Source: Ignavibacteriales bacterium (GTDB lineage Bacteria > Bacteroidota > Ignavibacteria > Ignavibacteriales > Ignavibacteriaceae). From it: a stretch of 64,000 bases of DNA. The stretch is taken from assembly GCA_003538625.1 (NCBI GenBank), contig DPRR01000007.1:1-64000 (forward strand). The letters run 5' to 3'. The notes under the pieces were generated by a model, which saw nothing but the letters and a program-made list of their open reading frames with translations, searched no databases and was not told the origin of the DNA. Shown here piece after piece: positions 26,960 to 38,200 of this stretch (positions within the stretch are counted from its first letter, which is position 1; every line of letters begins with the position of its first letter). The translations under genes and the position numbers were made by a program.

Positions 26960-28459
26960 TCAGGTTGTTGTTAACCAATTATGCCCCTCTTGGGCAAGCA
27001 ACTTTTTTGCAGCCTCTGGTCCCCAGGAACCGGGAGGGTAATTAGGAAAATTAGTTGGTTTCTTTTCGTCCCATTCTTCAAGCACCGGCATCAGAATTCG
27101 CCATGCAGCTTCAACCTGATCGGCACGCATAAACAGTGTTGCATCGTTTTGCATTATGTCCCAAAGTAATGTTTCATAAGCGTTCGGAAATGGTCCGGAA
27201 AAACTCTCCCGATATTTGAACCGCATATCAACCTGTTTTAATATTACTTTTGGACCGGGCTGCTTTGCCTGAAAGCGAAGTACGATGCCTTCTTCGGGCT
27301 GAATTGTGATGATAATGCGAGCAGATTGCCAATCAATTGATGCTTCCATTGGAAATGATTGATGTGGAACAGCACGAAATTGAATTACAATTTCAGACGA
27401 CTGCTGCGCAAGGCGTTTTCCTGTTCGGAGATAGAATGGCACATCCTGCCAGCGCCAATTATCCACGAACAGTTTTATAGCTACAAATGTTTCTGTCTGT
27501 GAACCAGCTGACACACCCTTTTCTTCACGATATCCTCTAACTTCTTTCTTACTTACCTTGCCTTTACCATATTGTCCGCGAACCACATTCTGATTAATTT
27601 CATCGCGTGGAATTGGACGAACAGCATGAAGAACGTCTACTTTCTTATTACGGATCTCATCTGCATCAAAGGAAACCATTGGTTCCATCGCAACAAGACA
27701 AAGTAATTGCATAAGATGGTTCTGTACCATGTCTCGCAATGCGCCAGCTTTATCGTAATAACCTCCGCGGTGTCCTATTCCCAAATCTTCGGCAACAGTA
27801 ATAGTCACGTAATCCACATAACGCCGGTTCCAAATTGGTTCAAAGAGCGGATTAGCAAATCGGAACGCCAGAATATTTTGTACTGTTTCTTTGCCAAGGT
27901 AATGGTCAATCCTAAAAATCTGGCATTCTTGGAAGCTATTGGTAAATATTTTATTTAATTCAATAGCTGACTCTAAATTGTACCCGATTGGTTTCTCAAC
28001 CACTAACCGTGTATGTTCCCGGTCGGTTGATAATCCGGCTTCGCCCAGAAATTTTGGTATCTCGCTAAACATAATAGGAGGTGTCGCCATGTAAAAAATC
28101 CGTTGAGTTTTAGCATTCCATTCTTTTTCTAGTTTCTCGCATTGTGCTTTTAGAGTTGTGTAAGTCTCTGGTTTTTTAAAATCGCCTTGCTGATAATAAA
28201 TATTTATGGCAAACTTTTTCCATTTTTCGTCGTCGACAACTCTATGACGCGAGAATTTATTGACGCCTTCATGAAGACGCTGTCGAAGTTCTTCATCACT
28301 AAGTTCAATGCGATCGACCACAATGATTGATAAACGAGTTGGCATACTACGGTCCTGGGAGAGATCAAATAAAGCCGGTACCAGCTTACGCCAGGTAAGA
28401 TCCCCACCTCCGCCAAAGATTACAAATACTGTTGGTTCTAATTGATTTTTTGTTTTCAT
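26960..28459 (-). CDS. zwf: Glucose-6-phosphate 1-dehydrogenase
   Basis: This 499-residue cytosolic enzyme oxidises glucose 6-P to 6-phosphogluconolactone with NAD(P)+. The nucleotide motif is FGGGGDLTWRKL at residues 14-25, and the active-site motif RIDHYLGKETVQN is present with H and K at the usual places. Length is typical. 6-Phosphogluconolactonase and 6-phosphogluconate dehydrogenase are absent from the window. With Pgm, glucose phosphates can go either to pentose phosphates (and phosphoketolase) or to UDP-glucose for glucan synthesis. Confidence 0.93.
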   Translation of the reverse strand: MKTKNQLEPTVFVIFGGGGDLTWRKLVPALFDLSQDRSMPTRLSIIVVDRIELSDEELRQRLHEGVNKFSRHRVVDDEKWKKFAINIYYQQGDFKKPETYTTLKAQCEKLEKEWNAKTQRIFYMATPPIMFSEIPKFLGEAGLSTDREHTRLVVEKPIGYNLESAIELNKIFTNSFQECQIFRIDHYLGKETVQNILAFRFANPLFEPIWNRRYVDYVTITVAEDLGIGHRGGYYDKAGALRDMVQNHLMQLLCLVAMEPMVSFDADEIRNKKVDVLHAVRPIPRDEINQNVVRGQYGKGKVSKKEVRGYREEKGVSAGSQTETFVAIKLFVDNWRWQDVPFYLRTGKRLAQQSSEIVIQFRAVPHQSFPMEASIDWQSARIIITIQPEEGIVLRFQAKQPGPKVILKQVDMRFKYRESFSGPFPNAYETLLWDIMQNDATLFMRADQVEAAWRILMPVLEEWDEKKPTNFPNYPPGSWGPEAAKKLLAQEGHNWLTTT

Positions 28460-28543
28460 AAATTTAGTGCCATTTTAATCTATTGATGAATGAATGAGGT
28501 TTCATGATTTTTCCATTTTATTTTTCTTGCAAGTGTTTCAATT

Positions 28544-28690
28544 TTAACCTCTCATCCCAAATCCAGATTCTGGAAGGTATTGAAAAAATTGATTCACGGC
28601 TTTAGCAGAAATGATGTAAATAAAATTTTGTAATGGCCTTTTTGATTTATCTGACATATTCAACTGGTATGTGAATAAGAAAGTATTCAT
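28544..28690 (-). CDS. Small ORF, 48 residues, coupled to the GH144 gene
   Basis: This frame begins MNTFLFTYQLNMSDKSKR and ends PESGFGMRG. Its ATG overlaps the stop of the glucanase gene (ATGA). It fills part of the 227-bp gap before zwf. No homology is recognised and no strong ribosome site is present, so coupling would be needed for translation. The remaining 84 bp before zwf hold no supported feature. Confidence 0.3.
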   Translation of the reverse strand: MNTFLFTYQLNMSDKSKRPLQNFIYIISAKAVNQFFQYLPESGFGMRG

Positions 28691-29985
28691 AACCACCCGC
28701 CCCTAAAACCTGCTCGATGTAACCCATTTGTAATGTAATGGCAGGTACGCATCATTCGCCACAATAAGCCGGTACGATAATTTTCGATCATTAAAACAAT
28801 GGGCCCTTGATTAAGCCCATAATGCCATGGTGAAACCCATCCATTGGGATTGTCGGATTTTGCTGGGTAGGTCGGATTAAAAGTTGACTTGAAACCGTAG
28901 AGATTGGACCCTTTCAATTTAACTTCGTTAATGTAATAGTCTATCGCGGGTAATACGATTTCCGGAGTGAACGGTAAAGATGCAACCACTGCCCATGGTG
29001 CAATAGTTCCATCGTCGGGTCCATAAGGAACACTTCGTCCAAGGTAATTGAAAAATTGACGTTCGATGCCACTTATTTTGATCGTATCGGGGCCGGGACC
29101 ATCGCTAGCTGTAATTCCCCAGCAATGGTTGCTATAACCAGTGTACTTTAGAGGGTTGTCCATTGCGTAACGTTGTTGCACATAAGAAGCGCGACGACTG
29201 TTCTCAAAATAGTCAATACCCTTTTTGCGCATAAACTCATCCTGTATGCCACGAAAATCAATCCAGATATGTGAGAGTTGGTGCGTGAACAATGGCCCAG
29301 CATAGAGATAATCATACCCATAAAAGTTTTCCCATCGATAAGTCGAAGTCCACGCGTCGTAGCAATCCGCGGACAATGGGTAAGTGGGTGAGCCCATCCC
29401 CAGAATATACAGCAGCATAGCCTCATCATAGCCTTCCCAACGGTATTTAAGAAATCCACTTTCAGGTTTCCAGCCATGCGTAACTGTTGCGCCGCCGTCT
29501 TGCGCCCATTGCCAATCCGCACGGCGATAGAGCATGTCAGCGAGGATGCGGATTTCATGCTCGTCAGTGGTATCCGCAGTAAAATAAATTCCCGCCGTCA
29601 ATGCACCAACTAGTAGAAAAGCACTATCTATTGTTGATAGTTCAGATTTCCAAGCACGCCGACCGGTTCGCATGTCAAGAAAATGATAATAAAAGCCTTG
29701 GTAACCAGTGGCATCTGACTCGGGGCCTTGAGCGCTGTTCCCAAAAAAACGTAGTGTGGCTAACGTTCGTTCAACCGCTTCGGAACGCGTCATAAATCCT
29801 CGCTCAACAGCTACAGGGTAAGCCGCCAATGCGAAGCCGGTAGCGGTAATACTGGCAGGCCAATTATCTGCAGTCTTGTCTATTACCAGCCCGTTGTCTG
29901 CATTTGTCTCATTTAGAAAGTATCTAAATGAGTCGTACTGAAGTATTTCCAACTCCGCTTCGGTGATTGGTTTCCTGATACTCAT
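28687..29985 (-). CDS. Glycoamylase-domain protein, probable GH144 beta-1,2-glucanase
   Basis: This 432-residue (alpha/alpha)6-barrel protein of the Glycoamylase (PF10091) type has no signal peptide. Characteristic blocks are LQYDSFRYFLNETN at the start, GFALAAYPVAVERG, GWKPESGFLKYRWEGYDEAMLLYIL in pieces, and SNHCWGITASDGPG. Characterised members of this domain are endo-beta-1,2-glucanases (GH144). The same domain type occurs within the cyclic beta-1,2-glucan synthase encoded about 2.3 kb upstream of this gene's start, which suggests this enzyme handles the same polymer. It is between Pgm and Zwf. If it is cytoplasmic, it would recycle intracellular glucan; signal-less export cannot be excluded. 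Confidence 0.8.
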   Translation of the reverse strand: MSIRKPITEAELEILQYDSFRYFLNETNADNGLVIDKTADNWPASITATGFALAAYPVAVERGFMTRSEAVERTLATLRFFGNSAQGPESDATGYQGFYYHFLDMRTGRRAWKSELSTIDSAFLLVGALTAGIYFTADTTDEHEIRILADMLYRRADWQWAQDGGATVTHGWKPESGFLKYRWEGYDEAMLLYILGMGSPTYPLSADCYDAWTSTYRWENFYGYDYLYAGPLFTHQLSHIWIDFRGIQDEFMRKKGIDYFENSRRASYVQQRYAMDNPLKYTGYSNHCWGITASDGPGPDTIKISGIERQFFNYLGRSVPYGPDDGTIAPWAVVASLPFTPEIVLPAIDYYINEVKLKGSNLYGFKSTFNPTYPAKSDNPNGWVSPWHYGLNQGPIVLMIENYRTGLLWRMMRTCHYITNGLHRAGFRGGWL

Positions 29986-30086
29986 GGCTTCACTTGAATT
30001 GTAAGTTTCGGAATAAAATAAATTGTACCGGCAGCGAGGGTGTACGAGGGTAGTGTGATATCAAATTTGCTTTTCTTTTCGATCAT
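29982..30086 (-). CDS. Tiny ORF, 34 residues, between pgm and the GH144 gene
   Basis: This frame begins MIEKKSKFDITLPSYTLAAG and ends KLTIQVKP. It starts one base after the pgm stop, with AGGAAA at 5 nt, and its stop overlaps the GH144 ATG (ATGA). It is mostly beta-like with no membrane segment. Both junctions are as tight as in a true operon, which is the only support. No homologue is recognised. Confidence 0.4.
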   Translation of the reverse strand: MIEKKSKFDITLPSYTLAAGTIYFIPKLTIQVKP

Positions 30087-30087
30087 G

Positions 30088-31761
30088 TCATTTCCTTAAA
30101 TCTTTTCCCGGAGACGCCCCTATTTTTAAAATGCTGTTAACGATTGAATGTGCTTCTTCTATGATGCGTTTCAAATGATCGTCTCCACGAAAACTTTCTG
30201 CATAAATCTTGTAGATATTCTCTGTACCTGAAGGACGCACAGCAAACCATCCACTTTCTGTTGATACTTTTAAACCGCCAATAGAAGCGTTGTTACCCGG
30301 TGCATGAGTAAGTATACTTTGAATTTTTTCTCCAGCCAGATATGTAACATGGACCTGTTGCTTCGATAATTTCTTAAAAATTTCTTTTTGTTCCGGAGTA
30401 ACCGGTGCTTCAATACGATCATAAATGGGCTCGCCGAATTCATTTGTAAGTTTGCGATATATTTCGCCTGGATCACGACCGAGTCGTGCTGTAATCTCAG
30501 CAGCAAGCAAAGCCGGCACAATTCCATCTTTATCAGTAGTCCACACATTACCATCCTTACGGACAAAAGACGCACCTGCACTTTCTTCTCCTGCAAAACC
30601 AAGAGATCCATCAAGCAGCCCATCCACGAACCACTTAAAGCCGACGGGTACTTCATAGAGTTTTCGGTCAAGCCTTGATGTGATCCGATCTATCATCCGG
30701 CTACTCACAACGGTTTTGCCTATCGCTGCATCCTGGCTCCATTTAGGTCGATGTTGGAAAAGGTAATCGATGGCAACAGATAGGTAATGATTAGGGGGAA
30801 GTAAACCTGAACTTCTCGTAACAATTCCGTGTCTGTCATGGTCAGTATCACACGCTAAAGCAATGTCAAAGTGATTTTTTAATTCTATCAATCTCTGCAT
30901 GGCATATGACGATGATGGATCCATGCGTATTTGACCATCCCAATCAACTGTCATGAATCTGAAAGTAGGATCAACAATATCGTTTACGACTGTAAGGTTC
31001 AATCCATAGAATTCTGATATTGGCTTCCAATAATGAACACCTGCACCACCTAGAGGATCAACACCAATTGCAATCTTTGCATCACGGATAACATCCATAT
31101 CAATCACTTCGGCAAGATCTTTTATATAAGTGTTTAGGAAATCATATCGATGAGTTGTGGAAGAGTGAATAGCCTTAATAAATGGAAGTCTTTTTATACT
31201 GTGCAGTTTATTTCCAAGAATTTCGTTCGCTCTGTTCTCGATCCAACTGGTGATAATTTCATCAGCAGGCCCACCGTTGGGTGGGTTATATTTAAATCCA
31301 CCATCATGGGGCGGGTTATGAGAAGGTGTGATAACGATGCCATCAGCAAACCCGTCTTGTCTCCCGCCGTTGTATTTTAAGATAGCATGTGAAATGACAG
31401 GTGTCGGAACATACTCATCATTTTCAGCCAGCATAACTTCAACTTCATTAGCAGCTAAAACTTCCAAAGCGGAGACAAGTGCGGGTTCGGAAAGAGCATG
31501 TGTATCCCTCCCCAGAAATAAGGGGCCGCTTATTTTATTTTGGATCCGGTATAAACAAATTGCTTGAGTAATTGCAAGGATATGCCATTCATTAAATGAA
31601 GTATTAAATGCAGAACCACGATGACCAGATGTACCAAACCTGACTCTTTGCTCTTTTACTGTTACATCCGGGATATAAGAATAATAGGCTGTTATTAGCT
31701 TTGGTACATTTACCAACATTCCAGGTTTAGCAGGTTTTCCTGCATAAGGACTTATTTTCAT
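30088..31761 (-). CDS. pgm: Phosphoglucomutase (alpha-D-glucose phosphate-specific)
   Basis: This is a 557-residue enzyme from the ATG at 31761; a TTG start at 31773 is less likely. It interconverts glucose 1-P and glucose 6-P. Motifs: substrate region VRFGTSGHRGSAF near residue 42, catalytic phosphoserine loop TPSHNPPHDGG, metal loop DTDHDRHG, sugar-binding GEESAGASF, and the phosphate loop RPSGTENIYKIYAE. Glucose 1-P is the precursor of UDP-glucose, the donor of the neighbouring glucan synthase, and glucose 6-P feeds Zwf. It follows the YHS gene in the block led by element copy 5. Confidence 0.94.
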   Translation of the reverse strand: MKISPYAGKPAKPGMLVNVPKLITAYYSYIPDVTVKEQRVRFGTSGHRGSAFNTSFNEWHILAITQAICLYRIQNKISGPLFLGRDTHALSEPALVSALEVLAANEVEVMLAENDEYVPTPVISHAILKYNGGRQDGFADGIVITPSHNPPHDGGFKYNPPNGGPADEIITSWIENRANEILGNKLHSIKRLPFIKAIHSSTTHRYDFLNTYIKDLAEVIDMDVIRDAKIAIGVDPLGGAGVHYWKPISEFYGLNLTVVNDIVDPTFRFMTVDWDGQIRMDPSSSYAMQRLIELKNHFDIALACDTDHDRHGIVTRSSGLLPPNHYLSVAIDYLFQHRPKWSQDAAIGKTVVSSRMIDRITSRLDRKLYEVPVGFKWFVDGLLDGSLGFAGEESAGASFVRKDGNVWTTDKDGIVPALLAAEITARLGRDPGEIYRKLTNEFGEPIYDRIEAPVTPEQKEIFKKLSKQQVHVTYLAGEKIQSILTHAPGNNASIGGLKVSTESGWFAVRPSGTENIYKIYAESFRGDDHLKRIIEEAHSIVNSILKIGASPGKDLRK

Positions 31762-31865
31762 TTTATTAATCAATCTCTACAAATTCGTACTGCTCTTCAA
31801 ACTTCATCCTTCATGATTTCTGCCAACCCCTTAGCTTAAAAAGGTTGGTTGAAAATCAGGTATAC

Positions 31866-32045
31866 CTAATGAAGCTGATCCTTGAGGGAATCGATATCTA
31901 CTTTAGCAGCGTATTTCGATGGTTCCTTGGCAAAACTATCTTTGCATTTAGTGCAACAGAAGTAGAAGGTTTTTCCTTTATATTCACTCTTGGCGGCTGC
32001 TTTCGACTCGTCTATCCGCATACCACAAACAGGGTCTCTGGACAT
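31866..32045 (-). CDS. YHS-domain protein
   Basis: This is a 59-residue protein from the ATG at 32045, with GAGGAGAAC upstream; a longer frame to 32090 lacks a ribosome site. It has the YHS pattern DPVCGMRID, then KTFYFCCTKCKDSFAKEPSKY, with Cys residues able to bind a metal. YHS domains accompany copper and heavy-metal ATPases and some oxidases. Here it heads the carbon/energy block, 84 bp from element copy 5. No metal-transport gene is adjacent. The role is unknown. Confidence 0.85.
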   Translation of the reverse strand: MSRDPVCGMRIDESKAAAKSEYKGKTFYFCCTKCKDSFAKEPSKYAAKVDIDSLKDQLH

Positions 32046-32129
32046 GATTGTTCTCCTCATTAGTTTATGAATAAGGCTTATATCGGTCACTTAATTATTT
32101 ATAAAAATATTATCAAACATAATTTGTGT

Positions 32130-32163
32130 CAATAAATCAAAAGGATGAAAAAGGAACTACATC
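32130..32163 (-). promoter_or_regulatory. 34-bp conserved upstream element, copy 5
   Basis: The + strand reads CAAT, four bases, then CAAAAGGATG AAAAAGGAAC TACATC. It lies 84 bp upstream of the YHS ATG and is the only copy before the whole carbon/energy block (32045 to 15090), so it may control that entire block. Downstream on the coding strand, TTTG is followed after 16 bp by TATGTTTG. Confidence 0.8.
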
Positions 32164-32297
32164 TTTTGGGTAAGCTTATCAAAAAACTGAATGCTTGAGT
32201 TGGGAGGCAGGAAACTATTAGTTTTAACTTTTCAGCAAGAATCAAAAAAATGAGTAATGTAAAACTAAACTAACAGGTAACAAGTTAAATAATTGAA

Positions 32298-35200
32298 TTA
32301 TTTAAGTAATGTTATTCTCACTTCTACATTATGTTCCTGCCTATCATCAACAAGAGGAATAATTTTTTCAACATTCTGAACTCCATCGACTGTTATACTC
32401 AAATCAGCATTATTTTCATGTGTTTGAAAAACAGAGATATGGTAAAAGGTTTCGCGATAACGATAATGCATTTTATACGTTTCCCAATCAGCAGGAATGC
32501 ATGGATTAAGATGAAGTTTATCTACTTCAAGTTTCAATCCCAATAGTGATTCCACGATAAGCCGGTACATCCAGCCAGCCGAACCTGTATACCATGTCCA
32601 ACCACCGCGACCAATATGAGGTGTTAGGGCATATATATCAGCGGCTACTACATATGGTTCCACTTTGAATGTCGCAATTTCTTCCGGAGTCTTTGCATGG
32701 TTGATCGGATTGATAATAGCCAGCAATTCCCATGCACGTTTACTATCTCCCAATTCTGCAAATGCCATCGCCGCCCATATTGCCGCATGTGTATATTGAC
32801 CGCCATTCTCTCTTACTCCCGGAACGTAGCCTTTTATATAACCGGGATTCAAATTTGATTTGTCGAACGGTGGATCTAAAAGTTGTATTAACTTATGATC
32901 GCGGCGGACAAGATTTTTATCCAATGATTCCATAGCAATGCGTGAACGTTTTGAATCGCCCGCACCGGAAAGAACAGACCAGCTTTGCGCAATTGAATCA
33001 ATCTTGCATTCCTGGTTACTTGACGATCCGAGCGGCGATCCATCATCGAAGTATGCTCTGCGGTACCATTCGCCATCCCAGCCGTTCTGTTCTATATTAT
33101 TTTGCAGTTTGTGCGCTTCACTTTTACAACGTTCAACAAATTGTATATCACCTCGCTGGCCGGCAATCTTTATGAATTGAGTAAGCACTTCATATAAGAA
33201 AAATCCTAACCAGACACTTTCACCTTTTCCATGTATACCGATCATATTCATACCATCGTTCCAATCACCGCTGCCGATTAGCGGTAAACCATGACCACCG
33301 AATTTTAATCCGTTGATTATAGCCTGCACACAATGCTGATATAAGCTTGCGGATTCTTCCGATCTGTTTGGAAGATCATAATAGGAATCATCTTCCGGGT
33401 TAACAGTTCGACCTTCCAGAAAATATACAGATTCATCCAGTACACCTGTATCTCCTGTGCTCAGTACATAACGGCATACAGCCAATGGAAGCCAGAGGTA
33501 ATCATCCGAACAATGTGTACGTACTCCTCGTCCGGAAGGTGGATGCCACCAATGCTGCACATCTCCTTCCTGAAATTGGCGACTTGCGCAAAGAAGCAGG
33601 TGTTGTCTTGTTATGTTTGGCTCAGTATAAATAAGTGACATTACATCCTGCAACTGATCCCGAAAACCAAATGCTCCTCCGGATTGATAATATCCGCTTC
33701 GTGCCCAAATTCGGCATGCTAAAGTTTGATATAAGAGCCAGCCATTAGTTAATATATTTAGCGAAGTATCCGGCGTTTCAATCTGTACTGCATCCAATGT
33801 CCTTCTCCAATAATTCCATACAGATTCTAATGCGGTGCGCGTAGCTGTTGATCCCTTGAATCGATGCAGTAAGTTGATAGCATCATTCTCATTTTTTCCT
33901 GAACCTAATTTAAAAATAATCTCCTGTTCTTGATTATCATCCAGTTCGAAGGGAATCTGGATAGCCGCACATGGATCCAAAGCTGCTCCTGTTTTACCGG
34001 AAAGATGTGAACGAGTCATTGCATCCGGATTTCTTAATGAACAATTTCTTCCAATAAATTCATTACGATCACCTGTTACTGTACGAGTAGTACTATCTGT
34101 CTGAAAGAATACAACCCGATCCACAAATTCTGAATTGTAAGGGTTTTGTGCAAAAATAGCGGCACTACTTTGATCAACTTTAGTTGTGATGTGCATACCC
34201 GATTTTGAATGCAGATCACCCATGACCAATTCCACATAACCTGTAACAGATAACTTACGTGAACTGCCGGACTCATTTCGCAATTTCAATACCGAAAACT
34301 TTATTGCTGCATCCGTCGCCACATAAATCCAAAGTTCCGAGTGGATTCCATTTTCAGTATGCTCAAAAACGCTGTAACCAAATCCATGGCGGCTGGCGTA
34401 CGCACCAATTCCTCGACTAGGTAATGGTGTGGGTGACCAATAGTGTCCTGTTTCTTCATCACGAATATAAAAAGCTTCACTGCTTGAATCAGTAACAGGA
34501 TCGTTGTTCCATGGTGTAAGTCTAAACTCATGCGCATTCTCGCTCCATGTATATGATGGACCGTTCTCAGAGACGATGGTACCGAATTCCGCGTTGGCTA
34601 TAACATTTACCCATGGAGCTGGCGTAACTTGTTTTTGCGAGGTAGTAATTATGTATTCACGTCCATCAGGCGTAAACCCGCCAAGTCCGTTAAAGAATGT
34701 CAGATCATTACGGGGCAGCACTAAATCATCATGATTATGGAGATGATAATTCCGTGTGGGTTTAAAACGCCTAACTGAAGCTTTTACTATTCTTACTTGA
34801 TTTATCTGTTCTTCAAGAGTTCCCCGTTGATCTGAAATGATTACACGTGCGACTGTCTGGAAAAGGATGCGGTCTTCGTTGGATATTTGATCTGCCTGCC
34901 GTACAAAAATACCGCCCGGTCTATCAATAAAGTTAGCTTCAATACCTGCAGAGATTAGGCTCATAATTTGTTCTTGAAGTAATTGCCGGTAACCGGCATG
35001 GTCTTCATTCCAGATTACCAGGTCCACGGACAATCCCTTTAATCTCCAATACGAGTGTGCCTGAACGAGCCGGCGCACTATGTTAATGTTATCCGGAGAT
35101 TCAATCTGCAACAGAACTATAGGTAAATCACCGGAAATGGAATATCCCCATAAACCGGACTGCCCTCTCCGGTTTTTGATGATTACACTTGGATCAGTAC

Positions 35201-38200
35201 GCAGCGAGGCATTTCCGAATATTATAGAACTTGCTATACGTCCGTAAAGCTGAGCGTCAACTTCAGTAGCATTAATCTGTCTTAACGTCACCTGGCTGTG
35301 TGTCCATGCAAGTTCAAAAATACGATTTGCAAGCCGACGGTCATGATATTTATCGATAAGAACTAAAACTGCCTCGCGGGTTTCAGAAATTCCCAAAATC
35401 ATATCAACAGTTGCAGTCTCTTCCGGTTCGAGAATTATTTTATAACGGATTGCAACTATTGGGTCTAATACTGAACCCTGACTGCCGGAGAGAGAAGTAA
35501 AATTGTTCATCACTTGTGGATGGGCTGTTGTGTTACCACGACCAATGAATTGCATACGGTCGGTTTCGAAAGAAACCTTTTCTATATCCACCCCGCGTAC
35601 TTCCATCATATGAAACATAAATGGTATTTTCTCATCCATGGATCTGGGTCTGCGATGGCATATGATGGCGTGTCGTTCCTGGATAATCTCAGTTTGAACA
35701 AATAGATTACTGAATGCCGGATGTAAATTATCGGTAGCAGATTCAGCAAGTACAACTTCTGCGTAACTTGTAATATCAATAGTTCGTTGTGTTCGTGATC
35801 GGTTTGTCAGATGTATTCGTCGCAGTTCGATATCATCTTCAGGTGATACAACAATCTCCGTATGCATATCAAAATTCTGATCCTGCCGGCGAAATTCAGC
35901 GAGTCCTTCAGAGAAAATGGCTTCATAATTCTTCGATCGTTTCAGTGTTGGCTGATGTGTAGTCGACCAGAATTCTCCACTTGATTCATCGTGTATATAA
36001 CAAAAAGTGCCCCAGTTATCCCGAGTAGTGTCTTCCCGCCATCGCGTAACTGCAATATCTTTCCATCTGCCGTATCCGCCACCGGCGTTTGTAATCATAA
36101 CATGATATTTTCCATTGGAAAGGAGATGCACCTCCGGAACCGGTGTACCAGGATTATTGAGTATTCGCACAGGCACCCCAGGACTACTGAATTGTGTCGG
36201 AGTATCAGTTAGCCCTGATGCATGTGAATAGAAAACCGTTGCTTTAGGAATCCTTTCCTGAAGTAACAAAATGGTAGCTTCGAATAAAGGATTTGAGTTA
36301 AAACGCTTCTGCATAGGACGATCCAGAATCAGATAAGCAAGTGAGAGCAAGGTCATTCCAGAGTGATGTGCCATAAAAGATTTAATCGTCACACTTGATT
36401 GCCCACGCGGTACGCGGGATTTTGTATAGTCGACCGCTTCAAAGAAACCGTATTTTCCAAGAATCCCGTCGGCCGCAAGTCGTTGAAGATTAAGACAAGC
36501 TGCCTCTGGTTCAACCATCAGAGCAAGTGCTGACGCATAGGGTGCAATAACCAGGTCCTCCGCTAATCCTCGTTTTAACCCCAGACCAGGGACCCCAAAT
36601 GCACGGTATTGGTAATTGAGATTTACGTCCACAGTGTTATAACCAGACTCCGAGATTCCCCACGGAACACCGCGTTCTTTGCCATATTCAATCTGCTTCT
36701 TTACAGCTGCCTTATAAGTCTGGTCAAGTAAAGTGCTTTCGTATGTTGGCATTACCAGCAGCGGCATCAGGTACTCGAACATTGAACCGCTCCAGGAAAG
36801 TAAAATTGGTTCACCACCGACAGTAGTAAGTAATCTCCCTAATGCGAACCAGCTTTCTTGTGGTAATGCTCCTTGTGCAATTGCAACAAAGCTGCTCAAT
36901 CTGGCTTCTGAAGCCAGCAGATCATAGTAGCTTGAATCTCGTCGTCTTTCATTAACACTGTACCCGACTGATTGCAGATGACTTGTCTTATCATACAGAA
37001 AAGTATAGTCCATGTTAGCAAGTTGATTAGATTGTTTTGCAAGATCTGTTATCTGTGTAATCCGCTTATTTGCCCGGACACTAGCTTCCGTTATAAATTT
37101 TTGAAGTTTATCCAACTGCCCGATTTTCTCAGGTGTATGGTCTGAAAGATTTTTAAAATCTGAAAGCAATTGCACATCAAGCTGTGCCAGTTTGCGTAAT
37201 GAAGGTACCTCGTTAATACCTGAAACATAATTCTCCAGATCCGGAAAGTTTGGCAGATTAACCCACGGTGCATGATATATTAATTCATCGAGAGTACTTT
37301 TACATTGCAGAGCAAGAGCATGGGCCCATCTTCTCGATTCACCATCATGCTTTTCAATAAAATTATTTTCTATTTCTTCACTTGCTGCCGCTAACTTGTT
37401 AAGTCTTCTTGATACATCTATTAAGTCAATGGATGGAGAACTCATCATCAACTCTAAATCCCTTTGAAGCTGAACGAGCTTTTCTTTCTTGATTTCACCG
37501 GCAGCATCAATAAAAATTCTTAAAGTGTCGCTTATTCCTTCAAACTGTTGTTGACCAACTATTTTTTTATCAGGCAGAGAAAGAAAGCCCTGACTTAATG
37601 TAAGCAGATGACCTGAAATATTACCGCTGTCTACAGATGAAATATAAAGAGGAGGCAGCGGTTTCAAAGATTGTGTATCATACCAGTTGAAGAAATGTCC
37701 CCGATAACGTTCGAGAGTTTCCATGGTTTTAAATGCATTCGATGTCCGATCTATTAGCTGTCCTATATTGATAAAACCAAAATCATATGCGGATAAATTT
37801 GCAAGTAATGCCAATCCCATATTAGTCGGCGATGTTCGGTGTGCGATTGCAGCACCAGGATCTTCCTGATAGTTATCAGGCGGAAGCCAATTATCTTCCG
37901 GACCAACAAAAGTTTCAAAGAACGACCAGGTTTTGCGGGAGACCTCACGTAAAAACAATTTCTGAGCAATAGTTAATTTTGCTTTACGTTGTATGAGCGG
38001 TAAACTAATCCACCATGAGATAGCGGGAGATACAGCCCAAATAAATAATATTGGAAGAGCAATAAAAGGAATAACTTGTTCTGAATACACGAAATAGATA
38101 ATAGTTGAAACAGCGATAACAGGGCCTATCCACATTGTCCGAAAAGAACTGAGGAGGTTTGTTTTACTATTACGATCTATAACATTGGACGGATTCCACT

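Noticed and set aside
31823..31853. Weak CCAACC/GGTTGG stem after the YHS gene
   Set aside because: The stem is only six pairs with a long loop and no U-run; not enough for a terminator.
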